Below, piece after piece: positions 15,689-25,003 of a stretch of 64,000 nucleotides of DNA. Made by a program: the position numbers and the translations under genes. Below the pieces are notes generated by a model. That model had not been told where the DNA came from, did no database searches, and was given only the letters and a program-made list of their open reading frames with translations. The stretch is from Planctomycetota bacterium (lineage in GTDB: Bacteria > Planctomycetota > Phycisphaerae > UBA1845 > UTPLA1): positions 1 through 64,000 of the forward strand of contig JAATGM010000051.1 in assembly GCA_015654675.1 (NCBI GenBank), written 5' to 3'. The first letter of the stretch is position 1, and each line of letters begins with the position of its first letter.

Positions 15689-18600
15689 CTACGGCAGACT
15701 TACGTAAGTCTGGACGTCCTTTCCGTTGGCAATTCCGTCGATATTGACGTCGGTCCGGCTGACATGCATTGGATCGGTGTCCAGGCCGAGCAGGACGTTG
15801 ATAAAGAAGCCGTTGTCCGCCGCATTGTGGACACCGTCGTTGTTGATGTCCCCGAGGATCGGCGCCCGTCGGCCCTTGATCTGGATGTCGTCAATGTTCC
15901 AGCCGGAGAAAACGACCGAACCGTCAGTCGTCCCCATGCCCCAGCGAAGCTTGACCGCGGCCTGACCAGCCGCCGCCGGCAACGCATAGGTCTGCAATGA
16001 CCACGCAGTCTCGGAGATCGAATTGCCCGAACCGGACGGATTTGACCAGAAGTTGGTCCAGCTTCCGCCATTGTTCGTGCTGATGTCGATCGTCGCATGG
16101 TCAAACGCGGCTTGCTCGACTCCCAGCCAGCGCCGGAACTCGAGCGATATATCCACGATGTTGGACAGATTGAGCGTCGTCGTGGTAAGGAACCGAGCCG
16201 GCGTCAGGTTGTTCGGATAGTCGCCGGCCAGGTTGTAACCGTACACGTTCGTGCCGGTGAAGCCGTTCGCCGGATCGTGATTGCTCGTTCCGCCGCCGGT
16301 CGGGTGGCCAAACGCCCAATCCGAATCGACTGCCCAACCCGGATTGCTGTCGAGCGGGAAGTCGTAGATCACTTCCACCGCGGTTCCCGGAACCACGGTG
16401 ACATTTGCCGTCGCCACATTCGATTCTTGGCCGTCGTTGCCCTTGAAGGTGAACGAAGTCAGCCCGATGAAGTAGGAAGGTGGTCGGTAATTGACGATCT
16501 TGCCGTGCGCCAGCAGCGTGTAAGGAACGCTGCTGATCTGCCCACCGTTCGGGTCGTAAAGCGTCCCGCTGGCGGGCAGCGACACGATGATTGAGTTCAA
16601 TGCTGCCGGAAGGCCCGACGCAATGCTCAGGTTGATCGGCGTCGTCAACGAATCAGGCACGCTGACAGCCATATTCGTGGCGATCGGCGGACAAACGGCG
16701 CCGGATGCGGCTATTCGCAACGTCCACGCGTTGAGCGTTCCGGTGTCGATGGTCGCTAGGTCGCTGACCGTCAACGTCCAAACGCCGCCGACACCAATTC
16801 CACTGAATCCAGCCAGAGGATTGGCCGGTGTGAAGCTCGGCGGTGACGTCGGAGTTGGAGCATCGCTATTCGCTCCGCAGTTATTCTGAATCGAACCACC
16901 GCTCCCGAGATCGTCGAGCCGGACGTTGAGATTGTTCGACGAGCAGTTTCCGCTCGGGCTCTGCGGCCGATTGACTACCGTCACCGTGGTCGCGTTGTGC
17001 GCCAGGGTGATCGCCAGGTCGCCCACGAACGTGTGCGTGATATTCAGATCGAGCTGAATGTCTCCCACGCAGTACCCGTCCGGAACCGTCAGCGTACTGC
17101 TGACGCTCGAATTGTCGGCAATCGGCTTCGGCACGTCGGTCGAGACGTACGTGAAGCGTCCGATGTCGAGCGTAATGGTTCGCGTGGTGTTTCCAGCCGG
17201 AGGCGTCGTCAGATTTGTAAAGCTGACGGTCGCGTTATAAAGTCCCGCCGCCAGCGAGTTCGCCGCAGCGCCAATCCCGATGGTCACGGGGGCATTCGAG
17301 CCGGTCCCGCCGAGATTGATGGTCGCCGGGCCAGGCCCGCCGTTGATCGTGATCCACGGCTGGTTGGCCGAAACCTGAATGCTCACGGAAGAAGGCCGAA
17401 TGCTGGTCAGGGTATAGATTTGGGTGCCCGTAAACGGCCCACCCACCGGCCCGCCCGTGACGTATCCGCCCGCGGGTGCGGTCGTGAAGTCGGCCAGGCC
17501 GACCGACAGACTCACCGGCCGGGTCGTATTGCCCGCGCCGCCGGCCGTATTCGTAAACGTGATCGTTCCGCTATAGACGCCCGCCGGCAGCGATGCGGCC
17601 GCCGCTGAGTAGGCAATCGTCGCGGTACCGGTCGAACCGTTGCTTGGCAGATTGATGGTGACCGGGCCGGGAACGCCGTTGACCGACAACCACGGCTGAT
17701 CGACCGAAACCTGCACGCCGACGGGAGTCGGTTTGGTGCTGGTCAGTGTGTAGACCGCCGTGTCGGGGAACGGACCGCCGACCGGAACATCCGAAGTCAG
17801 GCCGGTCGCCGGCGTCGTCGTGAACGCCGTCTGCCCGATTTCGACCGTGTGTTGCCGCGTCGACGTGCGGCTGTTGGTTAGGTCGTCGAAGTTGATCGAC
17901 TCAACATAGACGCCTGCTGGCAGCGAGTTGATGGCCGGCCCGAGCGTCACAACGATGTTCGTCGTCCCGCCCAACGGGGCCAGCGTTCCGCTGATCGGCG
18001 CGTTGCTGCCGTTGAGCAGAATTCCGAAGTCGATCGTCAGAGAAACCTGGTAGTTGATCGGCGTCGTCGTCGGATTCGAAAGCGTGTAGGTAACCGAGTT
18101 GTTGGTGAACGGCCCGCCGACCAAGCCTTCGCTCAGCACATTGGCCGACGGCGTGACCGTCATTCCAGCGCCCGAAATGGTGTCGAGGTTCATGACGCCG
18201 GTATTGAGCGGGTCAAGCCAATTGCTCAACCGCGTGGCATTGGTTCCTCCGCCGGTCCACGAAACAGAGACGCGGCCATAGCAATCGGAGAGGTTGTCGC
18301 CGGTCTGGCCGCACGCCGACGGGCCGCCGTGAAGCTGGCCGATGACGCGCTTGTTGTTGTCGAACAGGGGCGAGCCGGATGAACCGCCCTCAGTGACCTG
18401 CGGCGGCGTCGGGGTCGGATCCCAATAGACGCGAATGTGAGTATTGTCGCCGGGGCCCGGGAACGGAGAGCAGCCCCACGACGAACCGTGGCTCGGGTGT
18501 GTGATGCTGTTCCAGAACGTAATGCGCTTCTCATCGACATTTGGGTGGTGAATGCACGCGCCATCGGGCGGGTTAACGCCGGTGCGATCCCAGCCGAGCC

Positions 18601-19642
18601 ACGAAACGGCCCAGGCCGGATTAGGAGACGAAGACAACTCGACGAGCGTAAAGTCGGACGCGGCGCTCGCGGCCCGGAAGGTCGAGCCGCTGTTGAACTG
18701 CGTCAGAGTGCCGTCACCCGCGCCGCCACTGGCGCCGCTGCCCGGCGTACGGCAGGTTGAATTCTGAAAGTTCCAATAGGCCACGACTGTGGCAGCGGTG
18801 CCCGCCGTCACGCCGCAGTGATTGGCCGTTTGGAGATACGGTTTCAGGTCCTGGGCAGTGTTGTTCACCATGAACGAAGTGCAGTTGAGCGATCCGCTGA
18901 TCTGAAGCACCGAGACGCCGGGGATCTGCAAATCCCACGGATCGGCGATTGAGCAGACCACGTCCAGATTGCAGGAACCCGATCGCGGTTGCGGCGCGCC
19001 TGCCATCGTCAGGTCTTCCAGGCCGAATCCGCGATAGCCGACGTTGATTGAACCGAGCTCCAAATCGAGCAGATGCATCTCGGCAGTGCTGATCGTCACT
19101 TCAATGACGACCGAGCCGGACGGGATGATTGGCGTCCAAAGCTGGCCATGATCCGCGTTGTCTTCACTCGTGAAAGGTCGGATCGCCGACATCTGATCGG
19201 CCGAGTAGATGTAGAGTTGGCCACTGGCCGGCATGTGATAGCGGGTGAACCCGAAGTTGACGTGCGGGACATTGCCGGCGTCGATGTGCAGCCGCCAGAC
19301 CTGCGTCTTGGGGTCGAGCTGCTCCCACGTACCACCCGTGAACGGGGTGATCTTTACCGGCTGTGGGACGGCGAAACGATATGCGTTCGCGCCTTTCGTC
19401 GCGGCGATATCCTCCTGGCGGAGGACGTCCAACTGCAATTCCTTGACGCCCTGCACCGCTATCTTTTCCAATGGCAAAGACTGGAATCGTGCCGCGGCCG
19501 GCTGGATTCGCAACCTGCCCTTGGCCGTGGCGGCGTCCTTGGCGACGATCACCTGGGCTTGGCTCGCCGATGCGGCCAATCCCACCATCGCGCCGAAAAT
19601 TGTCAGACGGAGAATGCTTCGCTTTAGACTTGCTCGCAACAT
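15689..19642 (-). CDS. Secreted trypsin-fold endopeptidase with P domain and dockerin
   Basis: 1317 residues, multidomain. A signal peptide is likely at 1-29 (ending SASQAQ). The S1-type catalytic domain resembles lysyl endopeptidase: H275 in QTANHCGV, D330 in ASDFTLVEL and S422 in EGGSSGSPLFD, within about 225-485. Three similar beta-sandwich repeats of about 100 residues follow, each starting VGGPF and containing QPW..NG.PGP..INL, BACON-like in appearance. Next come a proprotein-convertase P domain (about 890-1020), a cadherin/Ig-like segment, a jelly-roll-like module, and a dockerin-like tail at 1264-1317 (GDINNDGVHNAAD, DVNIDGIANGKD). Strong AAGGTGAGGA site before the ATG. Probably anchored or released outside the cell, attacking protein polymers. 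Sequence specificity is inferred only from family resemblance. Confidence 0.93.
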   Translation of the reverse strand: MLRASLKRSILRLTIFGAMVGLAASASQAQVIVAKDAATAKGRLRIQPAAARFQSLPLEKIAVQGVKELQLDVLRQEDIAATKGANAYRFAVPQPVKITPFTGGTWEQLDPKTQVWRLHIDAGNVPHVNFGFTRYHMPASGQLYIYSADQMSAIRPFTSEDNADHGQLWTPIIPSGSVVIEVTISTAEMHLLDLELGSINVGYRGFGLEDLTMAGAPQPRSGSCNLDVVCSIADPWDLQIPGVSVLQISGSLNCTSFMVNNTAQDLKPYLQTANHCGVTAGTAATVVAYWNFQNSTCRTPGSGASGGAGDGTLTQFNSGSTFRAASAASDFTLVELSSSPNPAWAVSWLGWDRTGVNPPDGACIHHPNVDEKRITFWNSITHPSHGSSWGCSPFPGPGDNTHIRVYWDPTPTPPQVTEGGSSGSPLFDNNKRVIGQLHGGPSACGQTGDNLSDCYGRVSVSWTGGGTNATRLSNWLDPLNTGVMNLDTISGAGMTVTPSANVLSEGLVGGPFTNNSVTYTLSNPTTTPINYQVSLTIDFGILLNGSNAPISGTLAPLGGTTNIVVTLGPAINSLPAGVYVESINFDDLTNSRTSTRQHTVEIGQTAFTTTPATGLTSDVPVGGPFPDTAVYTLTSTKPTPVGVQVSVDQPWLSVNGVPGPVTINLPSNGSTGTATIAYSAAAASLPAGVYSGTITFTNTAGGAGNTTRPVSLSVGLADFTTAPAGGYVTGGPVGGPFTGTQIYTLTSIRPSSVSIQVSANQPWITINGGPGPATINLGGTGSNAPVTIGIGAAANSLAAGLYNATVSFTNLTTPPAGNTTRTITLDIGRFTYVSTDVPKPIADNSSVSSTLTVPDGYCVGDIQLDLNITHTFVGDLAITLAHNATTVTVVNRPQSPSGNCSSNNLNVRLDDLGSGGSIQNNCGANSDAPTPTSPPSFTPANPLAGFSGIGVGGVWTLTVSDLATIDTGTLNAWTLRIAASGAVCPPIATNMAVSVPDSLTTPINLSIASGLPAALNSIIVSLPASGTLYDPNGGQISSVPYTLLAHGKIVNYRPPSYFIGLTSFTFKGNDGQESNVATANVTVVPGTAVEVIYDFPLDSNPGWAVDSDWAFGHPTGGGTSNHDPANGFTGTNVYGYNLAGDYPNNLTPARFLTTTTLNLSNIVDISLEFRRWLGVEQAAFDHATIDISTNNGGSWTNFWSNPSGSGNSISETAWSLQTYALPAAAGQAAVKLRWGMGTTDGSVVFSGWNIDDIQIKGRRAPILGDINNDGVHNAADNGFFINVLLGLDTDPMHVSRTDVNIDGIANGKDVQTYVSLP

Positions 19643-19864
19643 TCCTCACCTTTCGCTTCGCCCGGTTGGCCGTACCCCCTGGAGCTGCGGCGCTTCGGGC
19701 TGAATCTCCCGACCGGATCCGGCGGGCGAACGCCCGCGCGACGATCCACCTTGTAGAGTACCGAAATGATTTTCACGAATCAATCCCGGGTGCCAATGCA
19801 CAGCCCCGCCTCGCGCTAAGATTGGCCCGTTTTCCAGCACGTCGCGCGTTCGTACAATCGCGCT

Positions 19865-20269
19865 GTGGCTTCAACCGCCGATTGGCTGACCCGGATCGCG
19901 CTGGTCGCAGGCGGCGGTGCCGTCGGCTCTGTGCTTCGATACCTTTTCTCGGGCTGGCTCCAGTCTAAATCCGGTTTCAACTTTCCCTGGGGCACCCTCG
20001 GCGTCAATCTCGTCGGCTGCCTCGCGGTCGGATTCATCGCATCTGTCCTCTCGGGACCGATCCTCCGCCCGCCGGAATACCGCCTGCTGCTCGTCGTCGG
20101 CCTCCTCGGCGGATTCACGACCTTCTCGGCGTTTGCTTGGGAGACGATGGCCCTGCTTCGCGAAGGCCAAACCGGACTGGCCCTGCTTAACATCGCCCTG
20201 AGCAACATGGTCGGCCTCGCCGCTGTCTGGGCGGGCTTGGCCGTCGCCCGCAAGCTCTTCGGAGTCTGA
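19865..20269 (+). CDS. crcB: Fluoride ion exporter CrcB/FluC
   Basis: 134 residues, GTG start, four hydrophobic helices. The family motifs are GGAVGSVLRY, GTLGVNLVGC and GFTTFSAFAWE, the last containing the phenylalanine box of the fluoride channel. FluC forms an antiparallel dimer that leaks fluoride out of the cell. A DUF190 gene follows after 4 bases, as often seen with crcB. I looked for a fluoride riboswitch in the 220-base spacer upstream and saw none. Confidence 0.94.
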   Translation: MASTADWLTRIALVAGGGAVGSVLRYLFSGWLQSKSGFNFPWGTLGVNLVGCLAVGFIASVLSGPILRPPEYRLLLVVGLLGGFTTFSAFAWETMALLREGQTGLALLNIALSNMVGLAAVWAGLAVARKLFGV

Positions 20270-20273
20270 CGCG

Positions 20274-20618
20274 ATGAAAATCCCCGAACGCGGTCACCTG
20301 CTGCGAGTCTTCATTGGCGAAAGCGATAAGTGGAAAGGCAAACCGCTTTTTGAGGCCATCGTCATGAAGGCCCGTGAGCTTCACTTGGGAGGTGCGACGG
20401 TTCTCCGCGGCCCCATGGGCTTCGGCGCGAGTAGCCGCGTCCACACGTCCAAAATCCTCCGTCTCTCCGAAGACCTCCCCATCGTCATCGAGATCGTCGA
20501 CAGCAAGGCCAAGATCGACGAGCTTATGCCGTACATCGACCAGATGGTCACCGAAGGCCTGGTGACCCTCGAACCGGTCCGCGTGATCCACTACCGCGCC
20601 GACCGCAACGCAAAATGA
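20274..20618 (+). CDS. DUF190 PII-like protein
   Basis: 114 residues. The DUF190 pattern is complete: LLRVFIGESDKWKGKPLFEA, then GGATVLRGPMGFGASSRVHT, ILRLSEDLPIVIEIVDS and a closing ELMPYIDQMV. The fold is PII-like, which suggests ligand binding and regulation by protein contact. The genes sit close to crcB in many genomes, and family knowledge links them to fluoride tolerance, but the mechanism is not established. Only 4 bases separate it from crcB, so the two are surely co-transcribed. Confidence 0.92.
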   Translation: MKIPERGHLLRVFIGESDKWKGKPLFEAIVMKARELHLGGATVLRGPMGFGASSRVHTSKILRLSEDLPIVIEIVDSKAKIDELMPYIDQMVTEGLVTLEPVRVIHYRADRNAK

Positions 20619-20652
20619 CGCGGCCGGCAGCCCGCCTCGCAGGAGACGCAGG

Positions 20653-21003
20653 ATGGAATTCTGCTACGACGAATCCGAACACGACGTCCTCATCATCCGC
20701 GCCGACGGCGGACTCAATTCGCAAAACGCCGCCGAATTCGTGAAGGGACTCGAAAAACTCATCGACGCCGGCCTGCAGCGGATCATTGTCGATTGCACGT
20801 CGCTCGATTACGTATCGAGCTATGGCCTGGGCGTGCTGGTCGGGCTGCACTCTCGTCTTCGAAAGCACGGCGGCGATATCAAGCTCGCCGGCCTCAAGGG
20901 AACGCTGGCCGATCTGCTGCATGTCACGCGCCTGAGCGCACTGTTTTCGATTTATCCCGACGTCAATCGCGCGCGTCTCGCCTTCCGCCCCAAAGACGCC
21001 TGA
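20653..21003 (+). CDS. STAS-domain protein (anti-sigma factor antagonist type)
   Basis: 116 residues, a single STAS domain. The segment VDCTSLDYVSSYGLGVLV is the diagnostic loop; SS in DYVSSYGL is where SpoIIAA-like proteins are phosphorylated by a partner kinase. No RsbW-like kinase, phosphatase or sigma gene is adjacent. It lies 34 bases after the DUF190 gene on the same strand, so co-transcription with the fluoride genes is likely. A role in a partner-switch cascade is inferred from family. Confidence 0.9.
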   Translation: MEFCYDESEHDVLIIRADGGLNSQNAAEFVKGLEKLIDAGLQRIIVDCTSLDYVSSYGLGVLVGLHSRLRKHGGDIKLAGLKGTLADLLHVTRLSALFSIYPDVNRARLAFRPKDA

Positions 21004-21026
21004 CTTCGCCGCCCGCACCAGCGCAA

Positions 21027-21057
21027 CAAAAAGCCCCCGGCCGCGTGGCCAGGGGCT
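21027..21057 (-). terminator. Rho-independent terminator after the DUF1579 gene
   Basis: On the minus strand: AGCCCC-t-GGCC, loop ACGC, GGCC-g-GGGGCT, then TTTTTG. Strong stem with one internal mismatch, directly followed by five T. It lies 25 bases after the stop of the minus-strand gene and also ends the convergent STAS unit. Confidence 0.8.
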
Positions 21058-21081
21058 CGATGCTCTAATTCAGCCGCTCGC

Positions 21082-21810
21082 CTACGCCTTGGTGTAGGTA
21101 ATGTCGAGGCAGCAGTACTCCTTCCCATCCGGACCCGCGCAGAACATCTTGTATGTGCTCTTGTCCGCCCCTTCGATCGTCGTCACGGTCTTGTACTTGG
21201 CCATCTTGCCGGCCGCCATCGGATCAGGCATCTCGCCTTCCATGGTGAACGACTTGTGGGCCGCGTCGGCCGTGCCATAGGTCACCATCATCCCGGTGCT
21301 CATGGTGTCGGTCCACGTCGAAACGTACTTCTTCGTCATGTTGTCGTAGCCCATGAGGCCCATGCCGGCGAACGGCTGACCCATTGACTCGCCGTTGAAG
21401 TCCATCTGCAGCCAGCGCCCGCCCAGGACCATCTTGTTCGTCATGACGCCCTTCGACTCTGCCCACGGCGCATCCGGCCCCATCTTCATCTTCACAACCG
21501 CGTTCCACTTGCCCTCCAGCGCCTTGATGTACTCGTGCTCCGGGCCCGGCATGCCCATCTTTGTCATGTTGTCCATGTCTTCCTTCGACATGCCCGCCGG
21601 CATCCCGTCCTTCCCCATTTTCCCGGCCGCGTCCTGCAGTTTCTTCTTTGCCTCGTCCGCCATCTGCTGGCCGGCGTCGCCCATCTTCTTCTTGGCTTCG
21701 TCAGCAGCCGCCCCGGCCGCATCCTTCAGCTTGTCGTCTGCCCAGACCGGACGTGCGCCCAGCGCGGCGATACACAGCAGCAGACACGGCAACATCAGTC
21801 GACGCTTCAT
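21082..21810 (-). CDS. Secreted DUF1579-domain protein
   Basis: 242 residues from ATG at 21810, selected for its AAGGAG site and the immediate signal peptide MKRRLMLPCLLLCIAALGA, cleaved near VWA-DD. After it comes an Ala/Lys/Asp-rich amphipathic stretch (about 26-75) with repeated DEAKKKM/DEAKKKL units, likely a coiled coil. The C-terminal 150 residues form a DUF1579 domain: EHEYIKALEGKW, GRWLQMDFNGE, GLMGYDNMTKKYVSTW, a probable beta-barrel of lipocalin-like fold. The family has no assigned activity. Unusually methionine-rich (many GM and KM pairs). It is divergent from mutS and ends with its own terminator. Confidence 0.85.
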   Translation of the reverse strand: MKRRLMLPCLLLCIAALGARPVWADDKLKDAAGAAADEAKKKMGDAGQQMADEAKKKLQDAAGKMGKDGMPAGMSKEDMDNMTKMGMPGPEHEYIKALEGKWNAVVKMKMGPDAPWAESKGVMTNKMVLGGRWLQMDFNGESMGQPFAGMGLMGYDNMTKKYVSTWTDTMSTGMMVTYGTADAAHKSFTMEGEMPDPMAAGKMAKYKTVTTIEGADKSTYKMFCAGPDGKEYCCLDITYTKA

Positions 21811-21979
21811 GGGATTTCTCCTTTTCAAAAAGTACTTCTTCGGCTCACGATTGATGGGGCGCCATTCTAATCCGCGCGCGATCGCCATGCTACAAGGGCT
21901 TTCCCGGCATCAGTCGGACGCCCGATTCGTGACGGCCAGCGCCATTTCCCCTACGCTATCCGCGTCCCGGGATACGCCG

Positions 21980-24775
21980 ATGCCGCCGGTCTCAACCTCA
22001 AACCCCCAGCAACCCGCCGCGCCGCGCCAGGATCCGCCGCCCTGCCCCGCCTCCACCGCAACACCGGCCATGCGCCAATACCTGGAGCAGAAGGCCGCCG
22101 TTCCCGACGCGCTCCTGCTCTTTCGCATGGGCGACTTCTACGAAACCTTCTTTGACGACGCTAAAACGATCGCCCGCGTCCTCGGCCTGACTCTCACCGC
22201 CCGCGACCGAAACTCCGAAAACCCCATCCCCCTCGCCGGCGTTCCCTATCACGCCATCGACGGCTACGTCGCCCGCCTCGTCCGCGCCGGCTTCAAGGTC
22301 GCCATCAGCGAGCAGATGGAAGACCCGCGCCTCGCGAAAGGCGTCGTCAAACGCGAGATCGTCCGCATCATCACGCCCGGGACGCTCACCGACGAGCGAT
22401 TACTGGACGAGAAGTCCGCCAACTGGCTCGCCGCCGTCTTTGCCGACGACGCGCCCGCCCGCCGCGGCGCGAAGCGAAGTATGACGCAGACGGCTGAGAT
22501 CGGTCTCGCAGCCGTCGAGCTTTCCAGCGGACGATTTTTTGCACAGATGCTGCCCGCCGCCCGCCTGGTCGACGAGCTGGCACGCCTTCGCCCGGCCGAG
22601 CTGCTCATTCCTGAGCGCGACATCGACGCAGTCGACGCTTGGTCTTCCGATTTGCACGCCGCGTTGGGAATCCCCGTCACGCCGCGCGGCGCTCACTGGT
22701 TCGACGCCCACGAATCGCAGCGCGTACTTTGCAAGCAACTGGGCGTAGCGAGTCTGGCCGGGTTTGGATTTGAAACAGTCGACGGTTCGCTCCGCGCTGC
22801 GGGCGCGCTGATTCAGTACGTTCAGGAAACGCAGAAGGCCGCCCTCCGCCACATCGCCTCGATTGAGGCCCGACACGACGGCGACTTCCTGGCGATCGAT
22901 TCATCCACGCTGCGCGCGTTGGAGGTCGAGCGAACGGCGCGCGACGGCTCTCGCGACGGATCGCTCCTCGCCGCGGTGGACCGCACCGTCACAACGATGG
23001 GCGCCCGCCGCCTCCGCGACTGGCTCTGCTTTCCGCTTCGCGATGTGGCCGCCGTCCGGCGCCGGCAGGATGCGATCGAAGACCTGCGACAGGATCGCAC
23101 TGGCCTGGCTCGCCTTCGCGATCTGTTGCGAGAAATACGCGACATCGAACGTATTACCGCCCGTCTCGGGCTCGGCCGCGCCAACCCGCGCGATCTGCTG
23201 AGCCTCGGGCAGTCGATCGCCTCGTTCCGTCCATTGCGAGAATTGCTTTGCGATGCGCCGGCTGCTGCACTGGGCGGCGCCGCGCCCCTTCTGGCCGACG
23301 CCGCCGATTCGCTCGCCGGCCTCGACCCGCTCGCCGAATATCTCGACAAGTCGCTCCGTGAGGACGCGCCTCCCGTCACGCGCGACGGCGGCTTCGTTCG
23401 CGCCGGATTCAATCCCGAACTCGACCGGCTGCAATCGCTGGAGCAAGACGGCCAGCGCTGGCTCGCCGAGTACCAGGCCGCCGAGGCCGCCCGCAGCGGC
23501 ATCACCTCGCTCAAGGTCGGCTTCAATCAGGTCTTCGGCTACTACATCGAAGTCACCAATACCCACAAGGACAAAGTCCCGCCCAACTATGTCCGCAAGC
23601 AGACCGTCCGCAACGCCGAACGCTATATCACCGACGAGCTGAAGCGCCACGAAACTGATGTGCTTACGTCGAAAGAGCGCGCCGTCCGCCTCGAAATCGA
23701 ATTGTTCGACCAGATCTGCCGTCGCGCCTTCGACGAACTCGCCAAGCTGCAGCGCGCCGCCGACGCCGTCGCCAATCTCGACGTCCTCGCTGGACTCGCC
23801 GAACTCTCCATGCAACGTGGGTACTGTCGCCCGGCCTTCGTCGAATCAGCCGACGCCCCGGACAAAAAATCGAAACGCGCCGCAGCCCTTCTCGAAATCG
23901 ACGACGGCCGCCACCCTGTCCTCGAACAGACCCTTGCCGAAAAGTTCGTCCCCAACGATACCCACCTCGGCCCCGACGCCGGCCGCGTCTTCATCATCAC
24001 CGGCCCCAACATGGCCGGTAAGTCGACCTACATCCGCCAGACTGCCCTGCTCGTTCTGCTCGCACACACCGGCTCGTGGGTCCCCGCGCGTTCCATGCGA
24101 CTCGCGCCCGCCGATCGAATATTCGCCCGCGTCGGCGCTGCCGACGAACTCGCCCGCGGCCACTCGACTTTCATGGTCGAGATGGTGGAGACCGCCCGCA
24201 TTCTCAACTCGGCGTCCGCCGCGTCGCTCGTCATCCTCGACGAAATCGGCCGCGGCACGAGCACTTTCGACGGCCTCGCCCTCGCCTGGGCCCTCACCGA
24301 ACATCTCGCGCGCCGCATCGGCTGCCGCACGCTCTTCGCCACGCACTATCACGAGCTGACCGAGTTGGCGACGTCCTGTCCCGGCGTCGTGAATTACAAC
24401 GTCGCTGTGCAGGAGTCGCGCCGCGCCGACGGAATCCCCAGCGACATTGTCTTCCTCCATCGCATCGTTCCGGGCGGCACCGACAAGAGCTACGGCATCC
24501 ACGTCGCCCGCATGGCCGGCATCCCGCCCAGCGTTGTCGCTCGCAGCGTCGAAGTCCTCGCCGAACTCGAACAGAGCTTCGCCGCCGAATCGCGCCGCGT
24601 CTCCGGCGCGCCGGCCGAACCGGATCAGCCCACGCTCTTCCCCGCGGCCCCGCCGCCGCCCGCCTGGTGGCAAGCCCTCAGCGACGAAATCCGCCGCATC
24701 GACGTCGACGCCACCACCCCGATCGACGCCCTCAACACCCTCCGCGACATCCAGACTCGGTTGCGGGAATCCTGA
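21980..24775 (+). CDS. mutS: DNA mismatch repair protein MutS
   Basis: 931 residues from the ATG at 21980; the frame is open further upstream but passes through the promoter region of the divergent gene. Domain I has the mismatch-reading FRMGDFYETF (the F-x-E motif). The clamp and lever regions follow, then the ATPase: Walker A GPNMAGKS at 675-682, Walker B VILDEIGRGTSTFDG, and TLFATHYHELTEL. The C-terminus ends with a short helix LRDIQTRL. The first 40 or so residues are a Pro/Ser/Ala-rich extension that MutS proteins usually lack. MutL is not in the window. No good ribosome binding site is visible, so the start is less certain than the identity. Confidence 0.95.
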   Translation: MPPVSTSNPQQPAAPRQDPPPCPASTATPAMRQYLEQKAAVPDALLLFRMGDFYETFFDDAKTIARVLGLTLTARDRNSENPIPLAGVPYHAIDGYVARLVRAGFKVAISEQMEDPRLAKGVVKREIVRIITPGTLTDERLLDEKSANWLAAVFADDAPARRGAKRSMTQTAEIGLAAVELSSGRFFAQMLPAARLVDELARLRPAELLIPERDIDAVDAWSSDLHAALGIPVTPRGAHWFDAHESQRVLCKQLGVASLAGFGFETVDGSLRAAGALIQYVQETQKAALRHIASIEARHDGDFLAIDSSTLRALEVERTARDGSRDGSLLAAVDRTVTTMGARRLRDWLCFPLRDVAAVRRRQDAIEDLRQDRTGLARLRDLLREIRDIERITARLGLGRANPRDLLSLGQSIASFRPLRELLCDAPAAALGGAAPLLADAADSLAGLDPLAEYLDKSLREDAPPVTRDGGFVRAGFNPELDRLQSLEQDGQRWLAEYQAAEAARSGITSLKVGFNQVFGYYIEVTNTHKDKVPPNYVRKQTVRNAERYITDELKRHETDVLTSKERAVRLEIELFDQICRRAFDELAKLQRAADAVANLDVLAGLAELSMQRGYCRPAFVESADAPDKKSKRAAALLEIDDGRHPVLEQTLAEKFVPNDTHLGPDAGRVFIITGPNMAGKSTYIRQTALLVLLAHTGSWVPARSMRLAPADRIFARVGAADELARGHSTFMVEMVETARILNSASAASLVILDEIGRGTSTFDGLALAWALTEHLARRIGCRTLFATHYHELTELATSCPGVVNYNVAVQESRRADGIPSDIVFLHRIVPGGTDKSYGIHVARMAGIPPSVVARSVEVLAELEQSFAAESRRVSGAPAEPDQPTLFPAAPPPPAWWQALSDEIRRIDVDATTPIDALNTLRDIQTRLRES

Positions 24776-24791
24776 TTCAGGATTTATTTCC
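24768..24791 (+). terminator. Possible terminator overlapping the mutS stop
   Basis: AATCCTG-ATT-CAGGATT (24768-24784), a perfect 7-base stem containing the TGA stop, followed by TATTTCC. The T-tract is short. The remaining bases to the HAF gene (to 25003) show no gene. Confidence 0.4.
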
Positions 24792-25003
24792 GCCCCGCGA
24801 CATCGCTGACTCGCCAGAATCATGAGGCTACAGCTGCACCGCGGGCCGGGCCGTAGATTGCAGGCCACGAGTGATCGGGATCGAATCGAAGAGGTGCTTT
24901 GGAAAGTCCTGACCCACGACTCCTCAGGCGTGCCGCGTGAGATCGTCAACGGAGCAAACTCATCTTAGTGCGGCCTACCCGGCGATCTAGAATGTCCCCT
25001 TTG

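Noticed and set aside
19643-19864. A fluoride riboswitch ahead of crcB
   Set aside because: I searched the spacer for the conserved core of the crcB motif and saw no convincing match or pseudoknot pairing.
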